From assembly GCA_949358305.1 (NCBI GenBank), contig OX442314.1:20267060-20331059 (forward strand): DNA of 64,000 nucleotides, written 5' to 3'. The DNA is from Strigamia acuminata. Taxonomy: Eukaryota > Arthropoda > Chilopoda > Geophilomorpha > Linotaeniidae. The position numbers were made by a program, and so were the translations under genes. The notes beneath the pieces were generated by a model that saw only the letters and a list, made by a program, of their open reading frames with translations, searched no databases and was not told the DNA's origin. Positions 47,803 through 60,055 of this stretch are shown in pieces (the stretch's first letter is position 1; the number at the start of each line of letters is the position of its first letter).

Positions 47803-49001
47803 ATGAGATTTGCCAGACAGTGTCATGGTCATAGCTATCCTGCATGTATACGTCGTGATCAGAGCATGATATACGTTATTCCAGCTGGCAAAAACAATTA
47901 CATGTTTGTCATAGCTGATCATGAATCTAACGATGCTGTTGCTATTGATCCAGTGGATATTGAACAGGTAAAAAAAAATAATTGACATTTATACTGCTTA
48001 TAAAAGTTATTGGAGTTATTTTTCTAAATTTTAGGTCAGCAATTTGGTGAAAAAACGGGGTTTGAATTTGAGATGTGTTTTGACTACGCATTATTTACTG
48101 TAAATATTAAATATTACCGAAAGTCTCTTTTTCAATTACAATTTTTAAAAAATGTTTTAAGTAATCATGCTGGCGGTAATCGAGCAGCTGCTGCACGATT
48201 TCCTAGAATTCCAATATACGGTGGTGATGATCGAGTTCAAAATGTTACGAAATTAGTTACCAAAGGAGAAACAATAAAATATGGTCCACTATCTATCAAA
48301 TGTCTTCTCGACCCGGAAGAATCGAGTGGACATGTTATTTATGTTGTAAAGAATTTGCTGGACAAAAAACGTGTTCATGCGTTTGTAGGTGAATTGAAAA
48401 TTTCTTTTCTATATAGGCTTGCTTATACGTAGATGAATTTTATGCCATGAAATATTTTATATTTTAGGAGACGCTTTTTCAATCGCTGGGTTCGGGAATT
48501 ATCCAGAATCGCACAAAAAACATCTGTACAAGATTTTAACGCAAGATATTGCAAATTTAAGCGATAACACCGTTGAGTTTGTTCCGATTTAGTTAATTGG
48601 CTCATTTACAATTTTATATTTTGTTAACCTATAGGAGATTTATTGCGGGCACGAAAGTGCGATTCGAAATTTAAATATTGCGATGGCAATAGAACCCAAT
48701 AACCCTATAATTCAGAAAAAGTTAGCTTGGGCTTTGGAGCAAAGAGACAACAACGAACCTACAGTTCCATCATACATTTACGAAGAAAAAAAATATAATC
48801 CATTTCTTCGCTTGGGGTATGGTGCAACCACTAAAAGCATTATCTAATCAAAGATAAAAAACAAAACAAAAAACTGGTGTTTTGAATTTATATTTTAGTG
48901 TGCCTGAAGTTCAAGGACATTTTGGAACCAGTTCTGCACAGGATACATTGCTTAAACTCCGAAAGAAAATAACTCAGTGGAAGTCACGTTCCTTGTTTTA
49001 A
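47803..49001 (+). CDS. Glyoxalase-II-like protein with lost metal ligands (probable pseudoenzyme)
   Basis: Paralogue of the HAGH gene at 31984. Six exons: 47803-47967, 48035-48099, 48162-48388, 48468-48571, 48635-48816, 48899-49001 (281 aa). Overall fold markers are kept (VAIDPVD, RCVLTTH, NHAGGN, IYGGDDRV, CGHES, NEPTVPS, YNPFLRL). The catalytic THxHxDH is THYLLNH: H74 and H79 stay, but H56 and D58 of the enzyme are replaced by L76 and N78. CHTSGH becomes EESSGH, losing the third His. The Asp of GDxxx (GDAF) and the His of CGHE remain, so about three of seven ligands are lost, along with the glutathione-contacting Tyr after CGHE (now Ser). Every exon is intact and in phase, so the protein is likely made but unlikely to have normal glyoxalase II activity. 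Confidence 0.85.
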
Positions 49002-49320
49002 CAACTGTTGCGATCTTTCCATTTTATGTCATTTTTGAAATTTTGTAAAATCTTTTGGCCTTTGGTTGGAAATTCAGAAATGTAATGTTTTTTTGGTGAA
49101 TAAAAAAAAATTATTAGTCTATAAATTATACAAATACTGATTAATTTGTTGTAGAAAATATTTAATTTCAAAAATAAATTATTCGATTGTAACACTTCAG
49201 TTTTCTAACGACCGATGTCGCTGCCGATATAAACAAAATGGTGGTCATCGAGTATCAACATGTTCAGGTTTAAAGACAAAGTCCATTATTGTTGTAAAAA
49301 TCCGAGCAATTTCCATCACT

Positions 49321-52300
49321 ATGGATCCGGAAAGTATGTTCCGTAGCTTATGTTCTCGTTTAAGCTCCGTAATAATATTTTACCTAATTTTGCAGAAAAT
49401 AAGAGAAGAGATGAAAAATATTGCACATTTCCTCCCATTAATGAATCTACAAACAACAATTTTACATCAAGTTATGAAGAATATTTAAACTTACTACAGG
49501 AAAGAAACAGGTATGGTATTGCTAGCTAAAACGATAAACTAGCAGCTGTTATTTTTAAAATCTAAAAAAAATTATAAAATGATAAAATTACATGAGAACT
49601 AATGATTGTATTCAAAACATACTGAAATAATTTTGTGAAATGTGTTAGAACACGACGTAAACTTAAAAAGAAAAGTCAAAAGCAATTAGCACTTGAAAGA
49701 AGGGAGAAAGGATTTACTTTATATCTAAATGGAGCCAATGCTGAAAGAGAGAAAAATGTATCGCCTCTCATGTGTGTCAAAGTGAAGGAAGGTACACCCG
49801 TAATGAATGCCGCATGAAATTTTAATTATTGTTGTTGGTTTTTATGTGTTTAATTTATGTTTGTTCAACATTGTCGTGTAACTAACCGATGTTATTAACA
49901 GGCCCACAATTTTACTTCAATTCAAAAAATTCATCTCCAAAGACAGGCCGTAAAAATTGGTTGTTAGAAACACTTGACATTAAAACTGAAGATGGAAGAA
50001 ATGTCAGATTATCTCCAAGTAATGATCATTTACAATCAACATCCTTGTATTAAATTTATAAATATATTTTTTTTCAAATATTATTTATTTATTTATTTTA
50101 GAAGTAACGCGATTTGGCCGTTCATTTTATTCCAGTAGTGACGAGAGTCTCAACACTCATTTTCTCAACCTTGGAAGAAGGAACGAAAATGACTGCGAAG
50201 AAGAAGAAATTGAAGAGAAAATTTTGAGCAGTTCCGAATCAGATTCGAATGACTTGTCCTCGGCTTATTCCAATCCTGAATTGTCATCTATTTGTTTTTG
50301 GCACAATAGGAAAAATAACGACTTGAATCAAATAAAACCATCCCTGGATGATGATATAAACAGCAATTCTGTATTAGAGTTGCAATCGTCATCCAGTAAA
50401 TGTATAAAATTTATATTATTATTATTTATTTTTTACTTTTATAACATATCATTTAAATTATAGATATCACGAAGCATTTACTTACGGCTAAATACATTGA
50501 GCCGTCAAGCAGTGTAGTAAATAATATGGAAGAAGTGTTGCGAGCAATTCGAAAAGAAAATCAAATTATCGGTATTTGTAAAGATATGCCAAATAGTAAT
50601 CAAATAGAAACATCAGTTCGTCTTCCAATGACCGAGGTTAGTAAATGATAAAAAAAATTGTAATCATAAAAAGAAAGGATTTTTTTTATTTATTTAACAG
50701 AGCGAAACACACGCACAATGTACAGTTGCTCTGGAAATTATATCTAATTGGGGACACCCATTTCGTGTGGGATTGACCGAAGTTCAATTTGTGGATGATC
50801 ATAAAAATTGTATTGAAGTCATAAAAGTTAAGGTGTCCAATGTTTGCGAACAGAAAGGAAATTTGTCTAACCTACATAATGGCAAAACGAAGGTAAGACA
50901 CAGAATGTACATTAAAACCTACCAAATATTGCTTTTTTTGTATTATGATTGACGATATGATTAAGATTAACAATTTATAACACGAAATGAGATGTTATTT
51001 TAGTCAGTGAAGCAAATAAAAAAGAAAACCTTTTATTAAAATATTTGTTTACTGGGAAGCCATGCGTCCAAGGAGGAAGTACGCTTTATGGGGGTATTGA
51101 ATCGAATTGAATAATTGTGAAATGTGTACAATGGCAAATGCGGTTATTGGAAATTTCAGGGGAAATACAGTTGTTTAGATTAAAATTAAATTTTAAAACT
51201 CTATTATTCAAAAAGTTTAATAATAATAATAAGTAGGAATAGATTTTTTAAATATAAATATTAATTGACTTACAAATATCTAGAAAGTGAATGAATTGTC
51301 TAAATGTGGAGCCAATTCCCATTGAAATGACATGTGACAAAGCCATATGTTGCTAGTTGCTACACCTGATAGATTAAATCAATATTTTTTTCCTGCTTAA
51401 CCCAGCAACCAACCTGAGTTTAGAATCAATACAAAAATACATTTCACATCTCCAAGACTTGCTGTATTTCCTGGTTTAACCATTCCACCTCAACTTATTC
51501 CACATGGATAAACGCTTTTTAATTCGTCACAATCACAAAATCGTGATCGGTAATATCATTATTATTATTAATATCCCAAAACATAAGAACTATTTTCTCA
51601 CTCCGTTAATTCGCAGCATTTTATTACCCGAAACAAAAACATTTCCTACACATTTCGCGTGTCGGTTTTTTGAATTATGTTCCTTATTTTTAATGTTGGA
51701 TGACTTTTTCTGGAGATTATTTTAAAAATATTAAATTTAAATAAACGGAGAAAAGAATTTAAAGTTTCTGACTGTTATCTCATTTCCACTAAAATTCAAT
51801 CGATTTATCGATGTGAAAAATCGATTCGGGCACGGTAGCTAAAAATGTCAACACGTTAACTCGCAGTTATTTTTTTCTTTAAAATTTTAATAATGTAATA
51901 ATTAAATAAAGTGAAATTATATATTCCAGACGGTGAAAGAACGATACATGTGGAGTTGTACTTTACACAATGATCCAGTGACACTGATGTTTTATTTGCT
52001 CAACGAACCAGCATCAATTAAAATCTGGAATTTTAATCACAGTATCAAGGTTTGTGTGATTTACACGACGAGTGGACTAAGTTTTGATTGAATTTATTTT
52101 CTGTTTCGAAGGATTTACTCATCGGTGTAAGGCAAGCGAGAATTTACATCAACAGTCGATTAATTTTCGATGGAATTTTAGATAAAGCGTGCGGAAATCA
52201 AGTTTTTGATTATAGTCAAACGGTTTCGACATCAAATGAAACTAAAGATAATTTGCTTTGCATGCAAAATTTCTTTACCCAAACAATCGTGATGGATAAT

Positions 52301-55300
52301 AATACGAATAAGGAAGATTATTCGAGTGATTTCGGTCTGCGTAGCACCTCGGCGGTGGTTGCCGATAGGACTTTCCACGATGGATCGGAACGGAGAACTC
52401 AGTCCGGTGTGGTTGGGAAAAGACTCGAAGTCGAAATGAATAAATTCCCGTCGAATGTAGCAACATCGAATTTAAAGTCTTCCAAATCTTTATATAATTA
52501 TTCTAGTCAAACTAAACCAAAATGGCTGGAAAAATACCCGTAAAAAAAAATAATTATTTGGAATTTATTTGTACATTTTGCGCTAATCTTACGTTTTGTA
52601 GGAAGGACGAGCGTGTTAACATGCATGGAAAGCCCTCGTGGCTTAAAGGTTTGGACATCAACATGAAAGAACCATTTCTGGAACCCGTGAAGAGTGGAAA
52701 TAATTCGAGAATTAACTCCGGCCGACATAGAAAATATGAATCGGAACCTCGTATTGATTTGACGGGCCTGGAAGAATCGTTGTTAAAAACGACGATTCCG
52801 TCGGTATTAGAGGACGAGGACTCCCGACCGAGTCGCGAAGGATCCGCTAGATACGGAAGACGAGCTATTCAAACACCAATTCAAAGTAAATCATCGATCT
52901 TTATGACACAGAATGATGTGTTAAGTGATTGTTGTTGTTTTAGGTTGGGGAGAGCCGCTAAAAGGTCAGTTGGGGCCCCTGATAGACCCTCAAAGACTGG
53001 AAGAATCGGCAAGAGCTCGCACCAGGCGAAACATAGATAAAAATTTAGAGGAATCATGGACATCTTTGCATATGTTTAATCATCATCATCGAGGACGTTT
53101 GTCTATAAACATGGAAGGAGATGTTATGGATTCTTATCTTAATAGCGAAAAAATACCTAAAGTTGTCGGTGTATCTAGTGAACTTGAGGAATTGATGTCT
53201 ATCGGGTAAAAATTAATTAAAAGTTTATACATTTTTTATGTTTTATTGGTTTATTTCTGTTTTTGTTTTAAGAAGTACAAATTCTGATTTTATTGTTCCT
53301 GAGTTACCCGAAGGACAGCACATTGTTATTAATATCAAAACTACTTGGGGTGACGGTCATTACGTTGGTTTAAATGGTGTGGAGGTTTTCGGAAGTACTG
53401 GAGATTGTGTCAAAATACAAAAAGTTAGTTTTCGGATTTAATTTTGGGTTAGAAATTGTTTGTAATATCCATTTTTTTTCTTTAGATAACAGCAAATCCA
53501 GCTGATATTAATATATTACCTGAATATTCCAAGGATCCGAGGGTAGTGAGTAATCTGATCGATGGGATTTATCGTACGAGAGACGATATGCATTTGTGGT
53601 TGACACCGTTTACGTCGGGAAAGGATCATTTAGTGTATATAACGTTTGACAAGCACGTTAAAATTGCCATGATTCGAATTTGGGTATAAATACATAAATA
53701 TACATTACTTTTTTTGCTGATGTGATTAAAAATTTTTTGTTTAGAACTATAATAAATCTCGAATTCATTCGTTTCGAGGGGCGAAAGATTTAGAAATAAA
53801 TCTCGATAAGACTTGTATATTTAAAGGAGAAATAGCGCAAGCTTGCGGCGGAATTCAAGGAGGAATTGAAGCGTTTGGAGATGTAAAATTCGAATTTAAA
53901 AAAAAAATACAAAGTACAAAATACAAATCTGGTAAAAATTGTATTTTTTAGACAATTTTATTCACAACGGATGAAGCCATTTTAGAAAACATTGCTCGAC
54001 ACGATGGCACCTTTTCCAGTTATACGACCTTAACTACGGATGTAGTAAAAGAGGAAATACTATTTGAAAGACCACCGACCGCGCATCAATTAGCCGAGGT
54101 TTTTGTTTGAATTAACCTTTAAAATCAAATATTTATTTTCGATTTGTTTTTACTTAGGGTGAGAGACCAATGACAAGTGCGTTCGAGAGGAGAAATTTGT
54201 CTAAAGATTGGGATAACACTTCGCAAGTTACCAATTTTAAATCGTTTAGAGGAGAAATTTTGGAGCTGAATGCACTTAGTAATTGGGGCGATCCTAATTG
54301 GATCGGTTTGACCGGTCTTGAAATATTGGATGAGGTTGGTAATGTTTTGTCTGTGGCTTCACACACACTATCCACGCCGATCAAGGATCTAACGGCAACG
54401 AAAACATTAAACAGGTTTAAAGATTTAGTGAATTTACGATCGATTGAATTATTGATTCTACAAAATATGTGTAATTTAGGCTGTTGGATGGGAATAATGT
54501 TACAACGCAGGAAAAAAACATGTGGTTGACAACGTTCGCCGATGGATCTGAGTTTAAAATCCGAATTTCGTTCGCAAAGTCGGTTCAGATTTCGGGGATT
54601 CGATTGTGGAATTATAACAGAAGTCAGGAAGATTCGTACCGAGGAGTAAGAAATTGATGACTGAAAATATATTGCAATATATTTAATGTTTTCAAAACAA
54701 CTTCAACTTTTTAGGTGAAATATCTACAAATAAGTTTGGATAATAAATTAGTATCTCCATCCGAAGGATTTTTAATTCGTAAAGGACCTGGCAATGTTCA
54801 TTTTGACTTTGCTCAAGAAGTCAATTTCGGCGGACCACCGGATTACACTTTGTTATCACTCATTCCGAGCAAAATTTGTGACAAATTCTATGCAACAGAC
54901 AACATAACTCAGGATTATGAAGCTCCAGCCATGCCGCGTGGCTGTATCCTTTTAAAAATAAGAAATCAAATTTGGTAATGTTACCTTTAACTCATCCGTA
55001 GTCATTTTTCAGTTTCAATTATATTCGACTTGGGGTGATCCCTATTACGTGGGATTGAATGGACTAGAAATATACGACGCAGTTGGCAATAAAATATGCC
55101 TAACTGAAAACAGTACGATTTTAAATCGATTATTTTGGATTTATTTTAAGTTTGATTTCATGCAAATAGATATAGCGGCTTATCCAGACAGTGTTAATGT
55201 CCTCGATAATGTTCACGACGACATCCGGACCCCGGATAAGTTGATTGATGGGGTAAATGATGCGGTGGATGGGCACCATATGTGGTTAGCACCGGTGTTA

Positions 55301-55956
55301 CCTTGTGTGGTACGAATTATTTATTTTTTAAATCAATTACAGCAGTAGGTTTATTTTATACGTATAAATTACTTTCAGTTGAATAGGATATACATCGTGT
55401 TTGATTATCCCGTCACGATTTCCATGATTAAATTATGGAATTACACGAAGACACCAAACAGGGGCGTCAAAGAATTTGGTGTAAGATTTACCAAATGTGA
55501 AATTGATTTCACCGACCGTGATTTTTTTTATTTGTAATTTTTCAGCTACTAGTCGATGACTTGTTGGTCTATCATAACAGTTTGGGACTAGCTGATTTGG
55601 CTTGGAAAAACACGTCTGGTCTATATCATACAATTTTATTCACAGTTGACAAAGAAATCGCACAACAAGAAAGAGCTTCTATACTTAGGTATTTTGGCTG
55701 TCTGTTTACTAATTGAAATTTAGATTCGTCCGTCTTAATTTATTTAAATTGAATTTATTTTTTAGAACTAGTCACTTAGATCAAGATGTACAGCTAACGA
55801 ATGATTGCCAAGTAGTTCATAAAGGTACTTCAGGAAAAATGGTCGATCAAGGTATGAGCTCGTTTCGAGTGTTGGATGGTTACGTGACTAATTTCTTATT
55901 TATTTCTGGTAGCTTTAAGGCCAATGACGAGCTTAACTTCAACAAATCTGAATTAA
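49321..55956 (+). CDS. KATNIP: KATNIP (KIAA0556), katanin-interacting protein
   Basis: Ciliary-base microtubule-associated protein; human loss causes Joubert syndrome. Twenty-four exons, all in phase, give 1350 aa (human about 1618): 49321-49333, 49396-49510, 49649-49791, 49902-50018, 50102-50395, 50464-50636, 50701-50892, 51930-52049, 52112-52539, 52602-52885, 52944-53205, 53273-53423, 53486-53683, 53745-53882, 53952-54098, 54158-54414, 54480-54645, 54715-54943, 55002-55112, 55170-55309, 55379-55480, 55546-55688, 55766-55851, 55913-55956. The N-terminus has YEEYLNLLQERNR and GFTLYLNGAN. At least four copies of the KATNIP/DUF4457 repeat follow, each with a W-G-[DH]-P/H-x-x-[VI]-G-L core (SNWGHPFRVGL, TTWGDGHYVGLNG, SNWGDPNWIGLTG, STWGDPYYVGLNG). 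The 3' end EFGLLVDDLLVY and ALRPMTS matches the vertebrate tail. Exon 19 starts at 55002, since the later AG breaks the phase. Intron 7 is 1 kb and empty. Confidence 0.93.
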
Positions 55957-56185
55957 TTTTTTTGAAATTAAATTTGTTTTTTTTTTAAATTTGAAAAATC
56001 AAATAAAAGATGTTTTGTATTCTTATTAAATAAATGCTTCTAATACCATTGTTGGTACATTGTCGCAATAAAATGATATTTAACGTAATTTATTTGTCTG
56101 TTTCTTTCTACAATACGAGTGACAATTACGGTACGGTATATGCTACTTTAACTACAATTGTTTTTTACATTTTGTATCTCATGAT

Positions 56186-56645
56186 TTATATTTTTCCGGC
56201 GAAGTTACCGTTGGACAACTGGTCATCCCACTTCTCAACCTGAAACAAAGGTAAATTTAGCTTTAGTTGCGAATCTTTTAGATTTTAACAAAAAAAAAAT
56301 AATAATAAGTAATAATAAATACCCAAGCGAAAGGACAAATCGAGTTGTACACTTTGAAAAAATATTCACACGGCTTATAACTTTCGCCCTTAATTTTACG
56401 GCATCGATGGTAATCAATGTAGCTTTGGTAGCAATACCTAAATGAGAAGTCTTAGCTCGCAAATTGTAAAATAACGAATGATTTTATATGATTTACTTGG
56501 TTTGATTCATATTAGGAAATCGCGGATCAAATGGTGCGGTTTCTAATTTAAACTCGGGTTCCTGAATAGTTTTCTACGCGTAATACATACAATTAGTTAA
56601 CGCGAATGTATATGCATTGTTATTAACAAATATACGAACCCCCAT
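56186..56645 (-). CDS. COX6B: Cytochrome c oxidase subunit 6B, compact copy
   Basis: Intermembrane-space subunit of complex IV with a twin CX9C/CX10C fold. Exons 56640-56645, 56497-56561, 56323-56437, 56186-56239 (79 aa, the usual length). Cysteines are in KYCYQSYIDYHRC and KPCEYFFKVYNSICP; the C-terminus is EKWDDQLSNGNFAGKI. The first exon is only ATG-GGG before a GTTCGT donor and is the least certain part. It is a tandem duplicate of the next gene, with identical intron positions in the shared part. Confidence 0.87.
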
Positions 56646-56866
56646 TGTTGTAAAAGTTGGTGAAAAACGTAGACGAAAATACGGAAACCAGCACGGATGC
56701 AAAATTACGAGGAATTTTGGGAGCTATGATGTCACTTCCATCTTAGCGCCATCTAACGTGTGAAATTGCGCAATCCGCCAAACTTAAAACTCACTTTTAT
56801 TGGATTTTATTTTTGTTTACACAACTTGAACGAAACAAATAAACTTAAAATTGATTTTATCGAATC

Positions 56867-57478
56867 TTAGATTCTTCCTGCAAAATTTCCACTCTCTAAT
56901 TGGTCATCCCATTTTTCGATCTATTAAAAAATATGAAATTAATTTCATTTAAACTTTTCTTTACAATTTACTCGAGTTTTCATTACCCAGGCATTGGGGC
57001 ACATTGACCTATACACCTTGTAAAAATATTCACACGGCTTAAAGTCTTCTCCTTTTACTTTACGACATCTGTGATAATCCAAATAGCTTTGATAGCAATA
57101 CCTTAATAAATCATGTTTTAGTTATTTTAAATGTTTAAATGTCTATTTATTGATTTCTGTGTACTTAGTTTGGTTCGTGTTTGGAAATCGAGGGTCGAAC
57201 GGAGCAGTTTCTAGTCTAAATTCAGGTTCTGGTGGTGGTTTCTATAATTGAATAAAACTAAATAGATTAAAAGTAAATGTAAACAATTTTTTTTTTCTCT
57301 TTACTTTTGCAAATTTTCTAGCCCAAGGAATATCCTCCATGCTTAACGGCATTTCTCCTGAACGTCCCATTGCTTGCACAGTTGGACCGGTTCCTGATCC
57401 AGATGCTTGTTCATTATCCTTGTTCATCCCGAGAGCATCACCGACAGAAGCTGCAACTTTTGCCATCATCCAAGCCAT
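56867..57478 (-). CDS. COX6B: Cytochrome c oxidase subunit 6B, copy with N-terminal extension
   Basis: Exons 57305-57478, 57165-57241, 56987-57101, 56867-56920 (139 aa). The last ~78 residues are a standard COX6B with KYCYQSYLDYHRC and KPCEYFFKVYRSMCPNAW. Exon 1 adds about 58 residues (MAWMMAKVAASVGDALG..., Gly/Ser-rich, then SMEDIPWARKFAK) with no recognised domain. The extension has few acidic residues at the start but does not look like a classic Arg-rich presequence. COX6B normally enters mitochondria without a presequence through MIA40, so its role is unclear. The ATG at 57478 is the first after an upstream Arg/Lys stretch without ATG; the compact gene lies 221 bp downstream. Confidence 0.85.
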
Positions 57479-59217
57479 AAGTTTTAATTTTCTCCAGCGC
57501 AAACTAACTTAATTTATCAAGTTTTTCTTCTTCTTTAATGATTTTAAGATAGCACTAACAATTCTAAAATTTCCGGAATAATGAATAGAATATCATCGTC
57601 GTTGCTAAGAAACAGATTCGAAAATGGAGTTTGTTGTTTTTTTAATTTCAAATTAATTTGAGAGATTTCACAATAGGTGACTCTACGTATCCGCTAAAAG
57701 TTTCCGCGGGTTTGTTTTGATTGGATATAAGAGAGGAGGTTGACTTTCATTTCTAGCACACGTCGATGCAAGTTTAATTCGCTTTTCGGTTGGTAATATT
57801 TAATATACATAACATACAATTTTTACTTATTTGTAGTTAGTTTTATCTCTAATTTATACCGTAGTCGTTTTTTTTTACTTAGAATAACTACATCTAACAT
57901 TCAGGTACGCATTCTTCTTCATGCCTTAAATTTAAATACCGACCATCTTGCCTAGTTTATTCTGTTTATGCTGACAAATGAGAGAATTAACGCAAAAATT
58001 AAAGATAAAATCTCTTCAAAAAAATTTTCTTTATGATATGAATTACTCTGGATTCGAACTCGGGACCTTGTGTCCACTATAAAGTCTCCAATACTAAAAT
58101 ACTAAACCCATTTCGACAGTCACTGCTCCTGATTAGAATTGCCTTATAAACTCCCATATAAGCAAGAAATTATTAGAAAAATAAAATTAAAAAGTAAAAT
58201 ATATATAATTTGAGGTTTGCGATACTGGAAACATGCCGAATCGACTGAAAATGAGCTAAAAAATCGATTCCTGTGGGCCGAATTTGCATATCATGAACTG
58301 TTGCGTTTTTTGATTTATGGTTCACATGTCAGTTTCAGCAGGTTTTTCACGTGAGCGATAAATTCGGATACGTTGACAAGTCAGAGAAACGAAGGTCAAA
58401 GAAATGATCCGCTTTCCCAAAACTTGGGAGAAGCGGCGGGATTCGAAAAAGTGACCAGGGACCAACCTCGCACCATTTAGTTTTTGCGTTTACAGCCAAG
58501 AAGAACAATCTTATCTGATAAGGGTCGTCAAAGTCCATTCAGTACTAAAACAGCAAGAGTAAAAAAAAAAGGAAAAGATATGCCGTATGCATGCTAGCTC
58601 ATTTGCATACCTAATGAAAATTAATAAATAATTTGGTTGCTAGTGGTATCTCGAAACAATCCGCATGAAAAACTAAAGTTGGTCGTTCACCAAAAACCAG
58701 AGCTGACAACCCAGGTCGGTATGAACCGAGCGCATAATCAAGGAAAGTTTATATCCTTGGCGTAATCAATGTACAAAATATGCAATCATATTTATTCTTT
58801 ACTTTCATGTGGTAATCACTTTAAAACAAAACAAATTTGACTTAAATCCTTTGCCTAAACATTTATTAATAAAACACGTGAAGCATCTCCATGAGTCTGA
58901 CTTGTGAGTCATTAATCTGAATTCGAAGACCCTGGAAATTGTGGTATTTTTCAATTATCTCCGCATGATTACTTCTTCTGTCAAGCGGAGAGAAAAATAT
59001 TTCTTCTAATCACTGAATTCACTTAAATTTGCAAAGTAAATTACATACCCCAACCACACAAAAAAGTTTACAATTTTAAATTCAAATTAATTTATTATTA
59101 CTGTATCAATCATTTAATCTCAATTTTTATTTTTATTTGATTATAAATCATTCACTTATCACACGTTTGATGTTCATTTCAACATTTTTAACATCAGACA
59201 ATTATCTAGGCCTTACA
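57479..59217. other. 1.7-kb intergenic region
   Basis: Upstream of the extended COX6B gene and downstream of the acidic-protein gene. It contains a tRNA-like SINE fragment near 58040-58125. A 63-codon frame at 58347-58538 has no splice context or homology I recognise. Confidence 0.45.
58040..58125 (-). mobile_element. tRNA-derived SINE fragment or tRNA-like sequence
   Basis: Minus strand carries an A-box-like TGGGTTTAG (complement of 58102-58110) and, about 45 bp on, a perfect B-box GAGTTCGAATCC (complement of 58050-58061). This is the spacing of a RNA polymerase III internal promoter. The acceptor stem does not pair convincingly, so a SINE head or tRNA pseudogene is more likely than a working tRNA. 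Confidence 0.5.
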
Positions 59218-60055
59218 TCACACATCGTATGCAGAATTATCCGTAGTCCAATCAGCTAACAAGTCTTCAAAATCCAACGTTTGATGATGCTTCGGTTCTT
59301 CCCACAAGGATTCTGGAAACTTGTGCAATCCATCAGCTTCTTCTGAGATCGAAATTAGAGTTTTGTTTGTGTTTAAAACCATAATCGGTTCACATTGTCG
59401 ATCCTGGATGAACGACTTTCTCAACACGCTATCAAAAAGTTCTTGAAAAGGACCTAGACCAAAAGTAACATCCAGTTGTCCCTGATGCGGCAAGTGACAG
59501 CGAACAGTTTTCCCAGACGGTGTCGTAATCGTGTGTCCATTTGCAAGTGCGGTGCATTTTGAAGTAGGGAGTTTGAAGCGCTCACGCTTTGACCCAATTT
59601 CAGCCAACAAATCCGCGTAATAAAGTTCTCTCCCGGACTTCGTAGATTTGAATCGATCCTAAAAAGTCAAAAGCCTCGTATACAAGAAGTTCCCGTAATT
59701 TTTTGTTGTCTTTTACCTCAAAAACATCGCAGTAATCTTCACTTCCTTGATTTCGGTTGAAGAAATGCCGAATGTCGTTGGTTGCGGATGCTGCAAATGC
59801 GAGCAAAGTTGTGGTCGATTCAGGCTCTTCGTCCCATTCTATTTCATCCTCTTCATAATCGGATTCAAATTCATCCTCGTCCGTTACAAAATCATCATAC
59901 TCCGCTATGCCGCTTGCTCCTAACAATTGTCCGTGAATTTCATCCGCTCTATTTTCTTCGAAATAAACAGGATTAACGCCAATTTCTCTCCCACTTAAAC
60001 CGTTCCACATAACATTCTCCTCTTTGTGGCTTTCCAGCGAAAGGCACGACAACAT
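59218..60055 (-). CDS. Uncharacterised acidic protein, two exons
   Basis: I do not recognise the family. Exons 59717-60055 and 59218-59658 join in phase (259 aa). The start is the first ATG (MLSCLSLESHKEEN); the open frame continues upstream only through non-ATG codons. Residues about 35-85 are strongly acidic (DFVTDEDEFESDYEEDE). A conserved-looking segment follows (STKSGRELYYADLLAEIGSK), then a Ser/Thr-Gly loop TTPSGKTVRCHLPHQG, and a C-terminal acidic/aromatic end (FEDLLADWTTDNSAYDV) reminiscent of an acidic activation motif. No signal peptide or membrane segment. A nuclear or cytosolic regulator is a guess. Confidence 0.65.

Noticed and set aside
55713..55988. Read-through alternative for the KATNIP C-terminus
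   Set aside because: Splicing out 55852-55912 gives ALRPMTS, which matches the family's conserved end, while the read-through ends in poly-Phe/Leu from a T run.
58347..58538. 63-codon minus-strand frame
   Set aside because: Starts MDFDDPYQIRLFF but has no splice partners, promoter or recognised domain.
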